DNA of 64,000 bases from Marinobacter sp. THAF197a (GTDB lineage Bacteria > Pseudomonadota > Gammaproteobacteria > Pseudomonadales > Oleiphilaceae): the NCBI RefSeq assembly GCF_009363275.1, contig NZ_CP045324.1, forward strand, positions 3,534,001-3,598,000, given 5' to 3'. The notes under the pieces were generated by a model. That model saw only the letters and a list, made by a program, of their open reading frames with translations. It ran no database searches and was not told where the DNA came from. A program made the translations under genes and the position numbers. Below, piece after piece: positions 34,504-42,874 of this stretch (position 1 is the first letter of the stretch; each line of letters opens with the position of its first letter).

Positions 34504-35175
34504 TCAGGAGCCCACTCTATCCAGCCTCCTCAGCTGCTCTAACAACTCGCGAACGGCTCCCGACTCCACCACCCGGTCGTCCCATTGCAACCTTGCCGGC
34601 TTACCATCGAGGTACCAGAGCCGGTTTGCCAGTAACTCTGCATCACCGCTGTCGTGGGTCACACAGATCATGGCCATATCCGGGTTTGCGTCCAATATGC
34701 CGGCGATCAGCTGTTTCAGATCTCCCGCCATGATCGGGTCGAGCGAGGCAAAGGGCTCGTCCAGCAGTAGAAGGTCCGGCTTGACCGCCAGGCAGCGGGC
34801 CAACGCAGCACGGCGCGCCATCCCCAGTGAAAGCTGATCCGGCAGGTAATGGCCATAACCGGCCAGACCAACCTGTCGCAACAGGTGCTCAGCCTCCTCA
34901 TCGCTCGCGCCCACCAGCCGGAGGTTGGCTTTCAGGCTTCGCCAGGGCAACAGCCGATGCTCCTGAAACAGGTACCCGACTCGCAGTGTTTCACGACCAA
35001 CCACCGCACCGGCCGGCATTGAGTGATCCAGGCCGGCGATGGCATTGATCAGCGTGGTCTTACCGATGCCGGACGGCCCCAGCAAGCAGATGCGGTCGCC
35101 ACGCTTGATGGTGGCAAACACTTCGCCCAGCACGGGCTGTGCATAGTCCCGACCGCGTATTCTCAGCTCAAGCAT
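34504..35175 (-). CDS. ABC transporter ATPase, NitT/TauT type
   Basis: A 223-residue ATPase with Walker A GPSGIGKTT, signature LSLGMARRAALARC (Leu in place of the usual first Gly), Walker B LLLLDEP and switch CVTHD. It is the third gene of a binding protein-permease-ATPase cassette and overlaps the permease by 8 nt. The substrate is unknown; the cassette sits between the PedA1A2BC-like operon and the erbR-like regulator. Confidence 0.85.
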   Translation of the reverse strand: MLELRIRGRDYAQPVLGEVFATIKRGDRICLLGPSGIGKTTLINAIAGLDHSMPAGAVVGRETLRVGYLFQEHRLLPWRSLKANLRLVGASDEEAEHLLRQVGLAGYGHYLPDQLSLGMARRAALARCLAVKPDLLLLDEPFASLDPIMAGDLKQLIAGILDANPDMAMICVTHDSGDAELLANRLWYLDGKPARLQWDDRVVESGAVRELLEQLRRLDRVGS

Positions 35176-35944
35176 GGGCCTGCTCCGGCTGTCGCCAGCG
35201 ATTGGCCCGTCTTTCCACAGGCTGTAACAGCCCCAGTTCGATCAATTGCACAACGGCGATAAACGCCAGGCTGTAGGCCAGAATGGCTGCAACGTCGAAC
35301 ACCTGGAACGCCAGGTGCAGCTGAAAACCGACACCGCTGGAACGCCCCAGCAGTTCAACCACCAGAACGATTTTCCAGATCAGCGAAAGCCCTCCCCGGG
35401 TGGCCGCCATCAGATAAGGAAAGAGCTGCGGCACCCACACCTGCCGGAGCCGCTGCCAGCGGGTAAATCCGTACACGGTAGCCATCTGTTCCAGCCGGTA
35501 GTCCAGGCTGCGTGCACCTTCTCGCACTGTGACGGCGACATTCGGGATCTTGTTGATAACAACCGCCATCACCGCAGCCGCCTCCACCAGCCCGAACCAG
35601 ACATACATCAGTATGATGGTGACCAGCGCAGGCAGGTTCAGAAGCAGCACCAGCATGGGATCAAACAGTGCGTTGGCGGTGCGCGACCGGCCCATCACAA
35701 TACCGATACACGTACCCAGCAGCATCGCCAGGGTAAACGCCACCGCGACCCGTGCCAGCGTGGCGCCCAGATGGAACCAGAGCTGACCGCCCCGCGCTTC
35801 CTTCATCAAGGTTTCCAGCACCTGCAATGGTCCGGGTAGCAACGGGGATTCCAGGTGCCAGGCAAACAGCCCCCAGAACACAATAAACAGGGGCAGTACC
35901 AACCAGTAGCTCCAGACCGGCGGGCGACCTGCCTGGCTGCTCAC
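35168..35944 (-). CDS. ABC transporter permease, NitT/TauT type
   Basis: A 258-residue permease with about six hydrophobic segments. The coupling loop reads ATVYGFTRWQRLRQVWVPQL. The GTG start overlaps the binding-protein stop as GTGA. It partners the flanking ATPase and binding protein. Substrate is not predictable from sequence. Confidence 0.87.
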   Translation of the reverse strand: MSSQAGRPPVWSYWLVLPLFIVFWGLFAWHLESPLLPGPLQVLETLMKEARGGQLWFHLGATLARVAVAFTLAMLLGTCIGIVMGRSRTANALFDPMLVLLLNLPALVTIILMYVWFGLVEAAAVMAVVINKIPNVAVTVREGARSLDYRLEQMATVYGFTRWQRLRQVWVPQLFPYLMAATRGGLSLIWKIVLVVELLGRSSGVGFQLHLAFQVFDVAAILAYSLAFIAVVQLIELGLLQPVERRANRWRQPEQAHA

Positions 35945-36969
35945 GGCGGGCTCCGGTAGAACAGGGCTTCGGGCATCAGGGCCTCGGCATCAGCGCCTGT
36001 GAGCACCAGCAGCCGCTGGAGATCGCCACGGCGCTGCTCGGTCAGCGGCGCCGGGGTGCCCGCCACAAAGCCATCCCGCAGGGCTTCGAACACGGCCTCT
36101 GTGGACTGCCCCATCAGAGGCCGTAACCGCTGCCAGTGCGAAGGTTCACCGGCCAGCTCGGCTTTTGCCTGTTGCAGCGAACGGGCAAAGCGTTCAATCA
36201 ACCCGGCATGCTGTTGCGCCCATTCTGAGGGAAAGACATAACCCAGTACCGGCAGGTTTGGTTCCAGGTCCAGAGCCCTGAGCAGGTCCGCCATCCCGAA
36301 AGCCGAACGCCAGCCGCCCTCGCCTCTGAGCCGGGCAGAGAAGTGCCAGTAGGTGACGATGGCATCAACCTGCTCACGCTTTAGCGCCTGGTTCAGTAGT
36401 GGCGGGGCGGCAAACTGCACCCGGGCATCTCGAGCCAGATCGATACCCTGTCGCTCTGCCACCTTGGTCAGCAGCACCCAGCCCTTGCTGTCCGGCCCGC
36501 CGGCTACGCCGATGCGTTTGCCTGCCAGGTCAGCCACCGAGCGAATCGCAGACGCCTCCGGCACGACGATATCCCCGATCTGGCTTGAGAACGGCACATA
36601 CAGGTAGGGGGTGCCGGCTTGGAATCGCGACTGCGCCCAGAGCAAATCAGCCACCGCGCCATGCACGGAACCACTGGTGACTGCCAACCGTGACGCTGGC
36701 AAATTCGCCACCAGTTTCAGGTCAAGCCGGTAGCCGTTCTTCTGGTCCAGCTTTCTGTGTTGCAGATGATCCAGCTCCCAGTGGGCGGTACCGAACTGAA
36801 GCACGCTGATGCTGAGAACGGGCAACCCCGCCGGCTCCCGCGAATAGCCGTTGTCCGGTGTTACCAGCAAAACCACGGCAAACACCAGGCTGAGCACGCG
36901 AAAGCCCCGTGAGAACCACCCCTTGAGGCCCGGGTGTACGGCTTGAGTTATTCTTGTGTGATGCTTCAT
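35941..36969 (-). CDS. ABC transporter substrate-binding protein, NitT/TauT type
   Basis: A 342-residue binding protein with an N-terminal hydrophobic segment (about 24-40) that looks like a signal peptide or anchor. Family stretches include GSVHGAVADLLWAQSRF and AGKRIGVAGGPDSKGWVLL. The start used gives MKHHTRITQ; the longer ORF would overlap the divergent regulator gene. It shares its promoter region, with a regulon motif, with the erbR-like gene. A link to PQQ-alcohol metabolism is inferred from position only. Confidence 0.82.
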   Translation of the reverse strand: MKHHTRITQAVHPGLKGWFSRGFRVLSLVFAVVLLVTPDNGYSREPAGLPVLSISVLQFGTAHWELDHLQHRKLDQKNGYRLDLKLVANLPASRLAVTSGSVHGAVADLLWAQSRFQAGTPYLYVPFSSQIGDIVVPEASAIRSVADLAGKRIGVAGGPDSKGWVLLTKVAERQGIDLARDARVQFAAPPLLNQALKREQVDAIVTYWHFSARLRGEGGWRSAFGMADLLRALDLEPNLPVLGYVFPSEWAQQHAGLIERFARSLQQAKAELAGEPSHWQRLRPLMGQSTEAVFEALRDGFVAGTPAPLTEQRRGDLQRLLVLTGADAEALMPEALFYRSPP

Positions 36970-37004
36970 ACCATCACGATACGAAGCCCTCAGCCCTTCA
37001 AGAA

Positions 37005-37021
37005 TAGTACTTTGGTGCCTG
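37005..37021 (+). promoter_or_regulatory. Candidate exa regulon operator between ABC cassette and erbR-like gene
   Basis: TAGTACTTTGGTGCCTG matches the motif with two to three differences from AGTTCYTTRGTAST. It is 36 nt from the binding-protein start and about 120 nt from the regulator start, so it might give autoregulation. Confidence 0.5.
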
Positions 37022-37139
37022 TTTTTTGGTGCGATGGTCGCATTCAACCCAAGGCCAATATGGCGTGTAATGAAACCATCACAATAATAAACAGAAGGTG
37101 ATCGCACCCATGCAGACACCTTCTGCACAGGAGGCCGCC

Positions 37140-37913
37140 ATGTTAACCGAGCTTGATGCCGCACTCTCGTCGGAAAAACGCTATGATGAATCCGACACCA
37201 CTCCCGAAGACGACAATAAACAGGCAGAAACATCCATGGAGCCGGCGTACAAGATTCTGATTGCCGACGACCACCCCCTGTTCCGGGAAGCGATCAGCAG
37301 TGTGATCGCCTCAGGATTCCAGGGCAGTGAGATTATCGAAACCGATGATCTGGACAGCGCGCTGGAAATCACCCGCGAAAACGACGACCTCGACCTCATC
37401 CTGCTGGATCTGAACATGCCAGGCATGCACGGCCTCAACGGCTTGATTACCCTGCGCAACGAGGCGCCGACCATTCCGGTGGTCATCGTATCCGCTGAGG
37501 AAGACAAACAGGTGGTGCTGCAGGCGATCACTTACGGCGCCGTGGGCTTCATCACCAAATCCTCACCCCGGGCCCAGATGACCGAAGCCATCCAGCAGAT
37601 CCTGAATGGCAACGTATACCTGCCCTCCGACATAATCCGCACCGGCAAGGAAAGTAACAGCCGCAGAGCCCGGCACGAAGACAACCCCATTTCCCCGGAA
37701 CTGCTCAACTCCCTGACCCGTCGCCAGTTACTTGTGCTGGAAAGAATGTCCAAAGGCGAGTCCAACAAGCAGATCGCCTACAACCTGAACATTGCAGAAA
37801 CCACCGTGAAAGCCCACGTTTCGGCCATTCTGAGGAAACTCGGTGTGCACAACCGGGTGCAGGCCATTCTGTCGGCCAGTGATGTGGATTTCAGCCAGTA
37901 CCTGAAGCGTTGA
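37140..37913 (+). CDS. erbR: LuxR-type response regulator (ErbR/AgmR-like)
   Basis: A 257-residue regulator. After about 35 acidic residues comes the receiver domain (KILIADDHPLFREA, phosphoacceptor Asp90 in LILLDLNMPG), then a LuxR HTH (LTRRQLLVLERMSKGESNKQ, AETTVKAHV). The chosen ATG follows AGGAGG at good spacing; ATG or other starts 10-14 codons upstream have weaker sites. It corresponds to AgmR/ErbR, the main regulator of exa and pqq genes in Pseudomonas. It is convergent with the hybrid kinase gene. Confidence 0.85.
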   Translation: MLTELDAALSSEKRYDESDTTPEDDNKQAETSMEPAYKILIADDHPLFREAISSVIASGFQGSEIIETDDLDSALEITRENDDLDLILLDLNMPGMHGLNGLITLRNEAPTIPVVIVSAEEDKQVVLQAITYGAVGFITKSSPRAQMTEAIQQILNGNVYLPSDIIRTGKESNSRRARHEDNPISPELLNSLTRRQLLVLERMSKGESNKQIAYNLNIAETTVKAHVSAILRKLGVHNRVQAILSASDVDFSQYLKR

Positions 37914-37916
37914 CCA

Positions 37917-37943
37917 GTCTTGAGGGGCTCAGCCCCTCAAGAC
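37917..37943. terminator. Bidirectional hairpin between erbR-like and hybrid kinase genes
   Basis: Perfect 13-bp palindrome GTCTTGAGGGGCT/AGCCCCTCAAGAC with a single central base. It starts 4 nt after the regulator stop and covers the kinase stop codon. The strength and position suggest a shared 3' end for the two convergent genes, despite no long U-tract. Confidence 0.65.
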
Positions 37944-40202
37944 ATGATTGAGCACCGCTCTTAATTTCAGCGGCTTGACCGGCTTGTTCATCAGCAGATA
38001 CCCCAACTCGCGGATGTGCTGTTTCAGTTCGTTGGTGTAATTGGCTGTGATCATCAACACCGGCGCCGGCTGACTTCGCCGGCCATTGATCTGGGCAACC
38101 GCATCCACACCATTCTCATCGTTGTCCAGATGGTAATCCGCCAGGATCAGGTCCACCGGTGTGCTGGCGATATCCACTTTGGCGTCCAGATCAGGCACAG
38201 AGACGGCGGTCACCACCCTGCAGTCCCAACCCTCCAGCAGGGTTTTCATCCCCTCACAGATGGCCAGATCGTTGTCGATAACCCACACCCTGGCGCCGGA
38301 CATGCCGTGATCCACTTCGACCTTCTGGATATCCGTGGTCGCCGCCGGCGAGGGCTGCAACTGCCCCAGCGGCACCCGCACGCTGAACACCGAGCCTTTG
38401 CCCTCAGTCGACGCCACAGACACCTCATGCCCAAGCATGCGGGATATCTTGTCGACGATCGCCAGCCCCAGGCCCAGCCCCTTGTCGGCCTGAGAGCCAC
38501 TCGGGCGAATACGTTTGAATTCCTGGAAGATCTCGGTCAGCTTGTCCTCGGGAATACCCGGGCCGGTGTCCCAAACCTGCAGTAACACGTGATCATGCCG
38601 GCGGCGAACACCGAGCAGGATGCGCCCCTGACCGGTGTAACGGATCGCGTTGGTCAGGAAGTTTCTCAGGATTCTGGCCAACAGCTGGGAGTCAGACTGC
38701 ACCACCGCCGACGATGGCACGAAATCCAGCCGCAGCCCCTCTGCCAAAGCCATCTGACGGAATTCCCGGGCGATGTTGTTGAGCAGATCCCGCAGATCAA
38801 AGGCGGTCACGTCCGGTTTGATCACCCCGGCGTCGAGCTTGGAAATGTCCACCAGCGTGCCCAGCAGGTTCTCGACGTCATCCAGCGAGGTGCTGACCGA
38901 GCGCACCAGGCCCTCGGCCCTGGGGCCGAAGCTTTGCTCCTGCAAGGCGCTGGTGAACAGACGGGCAGCATTGAGCGGCTGCAGCAGATCGTGACTGACG
39001 GCGGCCAGAAACTTGGTTTTCGACAGATTGGCCCGCTCAGCCTCCAGTTTGGCCTCCCTGAGGCGCGCCTCAACCGCTGCACGCTCGGAGATCTCCTGAC
39101 GAAGCTGGGCGTTGAGGCCGGTCAGTGCCGCTGTGCGCTCCCGTACCCGCTTTTCCAGGTTGTCATAGGCCTGCTCCAACGCCAGCGCGGTTTTTCGGCG
39201 ATCGGTAATATCACGAATCAGCACGAAGAAGCCGACCACTTCGCCATTGTCATCAACGTTGGGCACATACGATCTGAGCATGTACCGCTGCTCACCCCGA
39301 ACACCGGTTTCGTCAAACTCGAATGTCACGCTGTGGCCGTCCATGACCTCCAGAATCTGGGGTAGCAGCCGCTGGTAAAATTCAGGCTCGTGCACCTCGT
39401 CCAGGCGCATACCCAGGGGCGACTGCCCGGGCTGGCCATACCAGGCCTGGTAAACCTTGTTGCAGAACTGCACGGTCAGATCAGCGCCCACGTATGCAAT
39501 CAATGCCGGCACATGGTCTGTCACCACGCGAATCCAACGCTCGCTTTCTTCCAGCGCCTTGATACGGCGCGCCATTTCGCTGTTCTTGACGTCAGTGATG
39601 TCGGAATACAGCACCACAAGCCCGCCTTCCCGCGTGGGCCTTTCGGTCATCTGCACCCAGCGGCCGTTGGACAGCAGGAACACCGTGCCCTCGGCATCCT
39701 CGTGGCTGTGCTCCTCGACGACCAGCCCGGAGCTCAGCGCTTTCGATTTCACCTTGTCTATCGGGGTGCCCGCTGCCGGCACCGGCACACCGGCATGGCG
39801 CCAGTAACTCCGGAAACGACTGTTGGTCTGAATCAGGCAGTGGTTGTGGTCGAACAATACGAATCCATCAGCAATGCTTTCAATAGCATCGTTCAGGCGC
39901 TGGCGCGAGGTCTCCGCCTCTTCCCGGGCACGCATCAGAGCTTTGTTACTGGCCTTGAGTTCTTCCATGGTCAGGTTCAGGGCTTCCGTGCGCTCACGGA
40001 CCTGCTCGGCCAGTATCACCGAGTGCTCGAACGCCGCGTAGGGCTCCGGCTTGTGGGCAGAGCCAGACTCCACCCGAACAATCAGCGCGTCCCGGATGTC
40101 ACGCAGGCGCCGGTTTTCAGCTTCCAGTTCCGCAATGCGTTGGTCCTTGGCGGACTCGCCGGAAGATTCGGGGAGATCAGGTACTGAACTCAGGCTGGCC
40201 AA
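37929..40202 (-). CDS. PAS-containing hybrid histidine kinase (ErcS'/NahK-like)
   Basis: A soluble hybrid kinase of about 757 residues. It has an N-terminal coiled coil, two PAS domains, a second coiled coil, a HisKA domain with the phospho-His in AAVSHDLLQPLNAARLF, an ATPase domain (DTGPGIPEDKL, GLGLGLAIVDK) and a C-terminal receiver (ILADYHLDNDENG). The start is uncertain: a TTG inside the 3' end of the FIST gene gives a 26-nt overlap; the longest ORF would overlap it by 134 nt. Similar kinases lie beside the exa genes in Pseudomonas, next to a regulator like the one here. Confidence 0.85.
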   Translation of the reverse strand: MASLSSVPDLPESSGESAKDQRIAELEAENRRLRDIRDALIVRVESGSAHKPEPYAAFEHSVILAEQVRERTEALNLTMEELKASNKALMRAREEAETSRQRLNDAIESIADGFVLFDHNHCLIQTNSRFRSYWRHAGVPVPAAGTPIDKVKSKALSSGLVVEEHSHEDAEGTVFLLSNGRWVQMTERPTREGGLVVLYSDITDVKNSEMARRIKALEESERWIRVVTDHVPALIAYVGADLTVQFCNKVYQAWYGQPGQSPLGMRLDEVHEPEFYQRLLPQILEVMDGHSVTFEFDETGVRGEQRYMLRSYVPNVDDNGEVVGFFVLIRDITDRRKTALALEQAYDNLEKRVRERTAALTGLNAQLRQEISERAAVEARLREAKLEAERANLSKTKFLAAVSHDLLQPLNAARLFTSALQEQSFGPRAEGLVRSVSTSLDDVENLLGTLVDISKLDAGVIKPDVTAFDLRDLLNNIAREFRQMALAEGLRLDFVPSSAVVQSDSQLLARILRNFLTNAIRYTGQGRILLGVRRRHDHVLLQVWDTGPGIPEDKLTEIFQEFKRIRPSGSQADKGLGLGLAIVDKISRMLGHEVSVASTEGKGSVFSVRVPLGQLQPSPAATTDIQKVEVDHGMSGARVWVIDNDLAICEGMKTLLEGWDCRVVTAVSVPDLDAKVDIASTPVDLILADYHLDNDENGVDAVAQINGRRSQPAPVLMITANYTNELKQHIRELGYLLMNKPVKPLKLRAVLNHVLRG

Positions 40203-41337
40203 TGACCACCCCCGTAAAGGTCTGATTAATGTGCATACCGTTGAACTGCTCCCCGTAGGTGTTGAACCCCACCACACGGTGCGCTTTGAGGAATTCGGAA
40301 ACCGCGTCACTTTGTCCGGTCAGCTCGGCTTCGAGCCGGCGTAAAAAGCAGTCGCACCCCAGTGTTACCAGCGGTGTGCCGACCACCCGCTCGGAGGCTT
40401 CAATCTGGGTTCGTACACTGTCCAGGAGCGAACCCGGCGCCATGGCGGTCATGACAATGCCAGTCTCCACTGCGCAATAGAACGTGAGACTGCGATCAGG
40501 ATTGACTCTCTGGATAGAGCGAACGAAATAGTTCCCTCCCACTCGAACGCCCAGGGGCCGCAGGGCAAACACCTTGCGGTCCAGTTCATCCAGCGATACG
40601 CCCACCGCCCGACCATAGACCTCAGCCGCCGGCTCCGCGTTCAACTCGTATACAGTCCGGCTTTGCGGACAGGCCCGGGTAACCACCAGTTTTTCATCCA
40701 GCGGTTCCATGTGGTGGGTCGAGAACACCCGGAAATCCAGCGGGGTATTGACCAGCATGACGGTGGCCGCCCCGCAGTGAAATTCACCATCGTAATAAAC
40801 GTGGGTATCGGCCAGGCGCTCGTCGTCCCCCGCAGATCCACCAAACTGAGGGATTGTGCCTAAAGCCGCATTGAGAGTCGCCAGTACCAGTTCTTCCCGG
40901 CTGGAAAGACCATCCAGCAAGGTAATGGCAAAGGTATTGCCCTTGACCGGCGCCAGGTTGGCATCCCGGCAGGTGGTCAGCATCTGGTCAATGACACCCT
41001 GGGCGTCCTGGAGGGTGAATCGATCCAGCTGCCGAATCAAAGCACAATCGATGGCGAAGTAACGGGCATCAAACCCGATGGCGCTGATGCAGCCCCGGTC
41101 GTATCCCTGCTCGGTAATCTCACCGGCCGAGGTGCAACCGTAGACACGCACACCAGAGAAGGCTTTTTGCAGAGCGGGACCCAGTTTCTGCAGGTCATAC
41201 TCAACAGAGCAGAAGAACAGCACGCAACCCAGGTTGTCGTGCACAAGCCGCTTGGCAAGCTCTGCCGCGGCCAGCTCGGGCTCGCGGACGCTGGAACTGG
41301 CGACTCGCACTGCGGGTAACTGACTGACTGGCTTCAT
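40177..41337 (-). CDS. FIST-domain sensory protein
   Basis: A 386-residue protein with FIST N- and C-terminal domains. Typical stretches are FFCSVEYDLQKLGPAL, YGCTSAGEITEQGYDRGCIS and FGGSAGDDERL. FIST proteins are predicted small-ligand sensors that pass signals to kinases or cyclases. Overlap with the hybrid kinase strongly suggests that it is the input partner. The ATG of MKPVSQLP follows an AGCAGG site; a longer in-frame ORF upstream lacks conservation. Confidence 0.87.
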   Translation of the reverse strand: MKPVSQLPAVRVASSSVREPELAAAELAKRLVHDNLGCVLFFCSVEYDLQKLGPALQKAFSGVRVYGCTSAGEITEQGYDRGCISAIGFDARYFAIDCALIRQLDRFTLQDAQGVIDQMLTTCRDANLAPVKGNTFAITLLDGLSSREELVLATLNAALGTIPQFGGSAGDDERLADTHVYYDGEFHCGAATVMLVNTPLDFRVFSTHHMEPLDEKLVVTRACPQSRTVYELNAEPAAEVYGRAVGVSLDELDRKVFALRPLGVRVGGNYFVRSIQRVNPDRSLTFYCAVETGIVMTAMAPGSLLDSVRTQIEASERVVGTPLVTLGCDCFLRRLEAELTGQSDAVSEFLKAHRVVGFNTYGEQFNGMHINQTFTGVVIGQPEFST

Positions 41338-41592
41338 CGGTAGCCTGCTCGGAATACGGGAATCTGATACCGATTCTACGCCTCCTGAACCACCAGCCAA
41401 TGCGACTTCAGTGCACTTTGTCGGCGCGCCAAATCTTCCGTAAGCCATTGATTATCTTCCCCTTGAATCAATGTCCGGTGACGCAGCCAGGTTTTGGCAA
41501 GAGCAAACCGGCACTTTAGTCTGAGACGGCCATCGCAGGCGCACCGGCTTCCTGCCGGCTACCTGCAAGGCCATAGACAGGAGCGAAGCTCC
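41338..41592. other. Gap between porin and FIST genes
   Basis: No gene seen. It holds the FIST/kinase promoter and, next to the porin stop, a hairpin with stem AGGAGC/GCTCCT (41579-41593) and a second one CCGGC/GCCGG. GGCACTTTAGTCTG near 41511 resembles the regulon motif only weakly. Confidence 0.5.
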
Positions 41593-42696
41593 TCAGAACA
41601 TCACAACGGCACCCAGTGCCAGAGTGTTGGCGTCTGCGGTTTTCACACCGGTAGACTTGGTTTCCTGCTCGAACATATTGTATTCGGCCACCAGCTTGAA
41701 GTTACTGTTAACGTCGTGGAACACGGCTACAGACATATTCTCGGTCTCGAAATTGCCCTGATCGGAATCGGTTTCACCGTAAGACAGCACAAAGCGGTTC
41801 GCCCCCAGGGTGTAGGAAGCCTGAACCAGGTAGCCATCGGCGTCCTCTTCAGAGGCCAGAGCCCCATCCGTAATCAGAACCGGCACATCGCCTTTGGAAG
41901 TGAAGCCTGAAGCCGTCAGGGACAGACCGGCCACAGCCGCTTTCACACCATAGCCAACGCCCTGACTGTCGATCTTGGTAGTGGCGTTTTCGGAGCTCTG
42001 ATGACGACCGTTCACCCAACCCGTCAAGGCCACGCCGTTCAGGTCAGCGCTGTAGGTGACTTCCGCCTCAAAACGCGGGGCAGACTGCTCAGACTGGGCG
42101 CCCGGCGTGGTGTTGGCAGGCTCAAAAATACCCGCTGCAACGTTCAGGCCGCCCATGTCCGGTGTGCGATAGGTGATCTGGGCTGACGGATTTGGGTAAG
42201 GGTAGCCGGTGCGGATATTGCCGAAAGACACGCCTGTGGCTGCACCCGGAGAACCAAAACCCATCAGGATCTCATCCAGGAAGATATTGGAACGGGCGTA
42301 CAGGCCGAAATCTTTACCAATCAGGACCTGACCAAAAGCGCCATCCACGGTTGCATACAGTTGACGCACATCGATTGCGGTGTCGGTCGGCGACTGCAGG
42401 CTGTCGTTGATCGTGCTCCAGAACGATGAACGGCCACCCAGTGTCAGGTCGCCCATCTCCTTACTGAAATTGAAGCCGATGGTGTTCGGCAAAAAACCCA
42501 TCTTGACGTCGGAATTGCGCACGTCAGCAACTTTGTCATCACGGTTCACGTAAAACGCATTGAAGTAGCCATCCACCGAAAAGCTGGTGCCGTCCTCGTT
42601 GTACAGTTCAATGGCTGCATTGGCTCCGGCACTGGCTCCCATGGCCGCCATCATGGCAATGGCCAACCCTGACTTTCTGAAGTTGTTGTTTTTCAT
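41593..42696 (-). CDS. Outer-membrane porin (Gram-negative trimeric type)
   Basis: A 367-residue precursor with a signal peptide (SAGANAA, cleavage near residue 28). It then has the porin-type start IELYNEDGTSFSVDGYFNAF and ends with a C-terminal Phe (AVVMF), the outer-membrane assembly signal. Regular alternating strands and acidic loops fit a 16-strand barrel. It has a GGGGGAT ribosome-binding site. It stands alone after the alcohol-sensing genes; a role in alcohol entry is possible but not shown. Confidence 0.9.
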   Translation of the reverse strand: MKNNNFRKSGLAIAMMAAMGASAGANAAIELYNEDGTSFSVDGYFNAFYVNRDDKVADVRNSDVKMGFLPNTIGFNFSKEMGDLTLGGRSSFWSTINDSLQSPTDTAIDVRQLYATVDGAFGQVLIGKDFGLYARSNIFLDEILMGFGSPGAATGVSFGNIRTGYPYPNPSAQITYRTPDMGGLNVAAGIFEPANTTPGAQSEQSAPRFEAEVTYSADLNGVALTGWVNGRHQSSENATTKIDSQGVGYGVKAAVAGLSLTASGFTSKGDVPVLITDGALASEEDADGYLVQASYTLGANRFVLSYGETDSDQGNFETENMSVAVFHDVNSNFKLVAEYNMFEQETKSTGVKTADANTLALGAVVMF

Positions 42697-42874
42697 ACAT
42701 CCCCCGGTTGTTTTTTGGAAATCTGGGATAAGAGGACCGGTTATCCGATCGCTCCAGGCGAGGTCTGACGCCTGATTTCCATGGTCGGTGATGCAACAAC
42801 AGGGGGGAATGCTTCCAGCGAGCAGGTTTTCTGCTCATTTGGGAGGCATTTGAAACGAAACTTTGGAAGTACGA

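Noticed and set aside
41511..41526. Seventh copy of the regulon motif before the FIST gene
   Set aside because: GGCACTTTAGTCTG matches only about half of the core positions; it is too weak to count.
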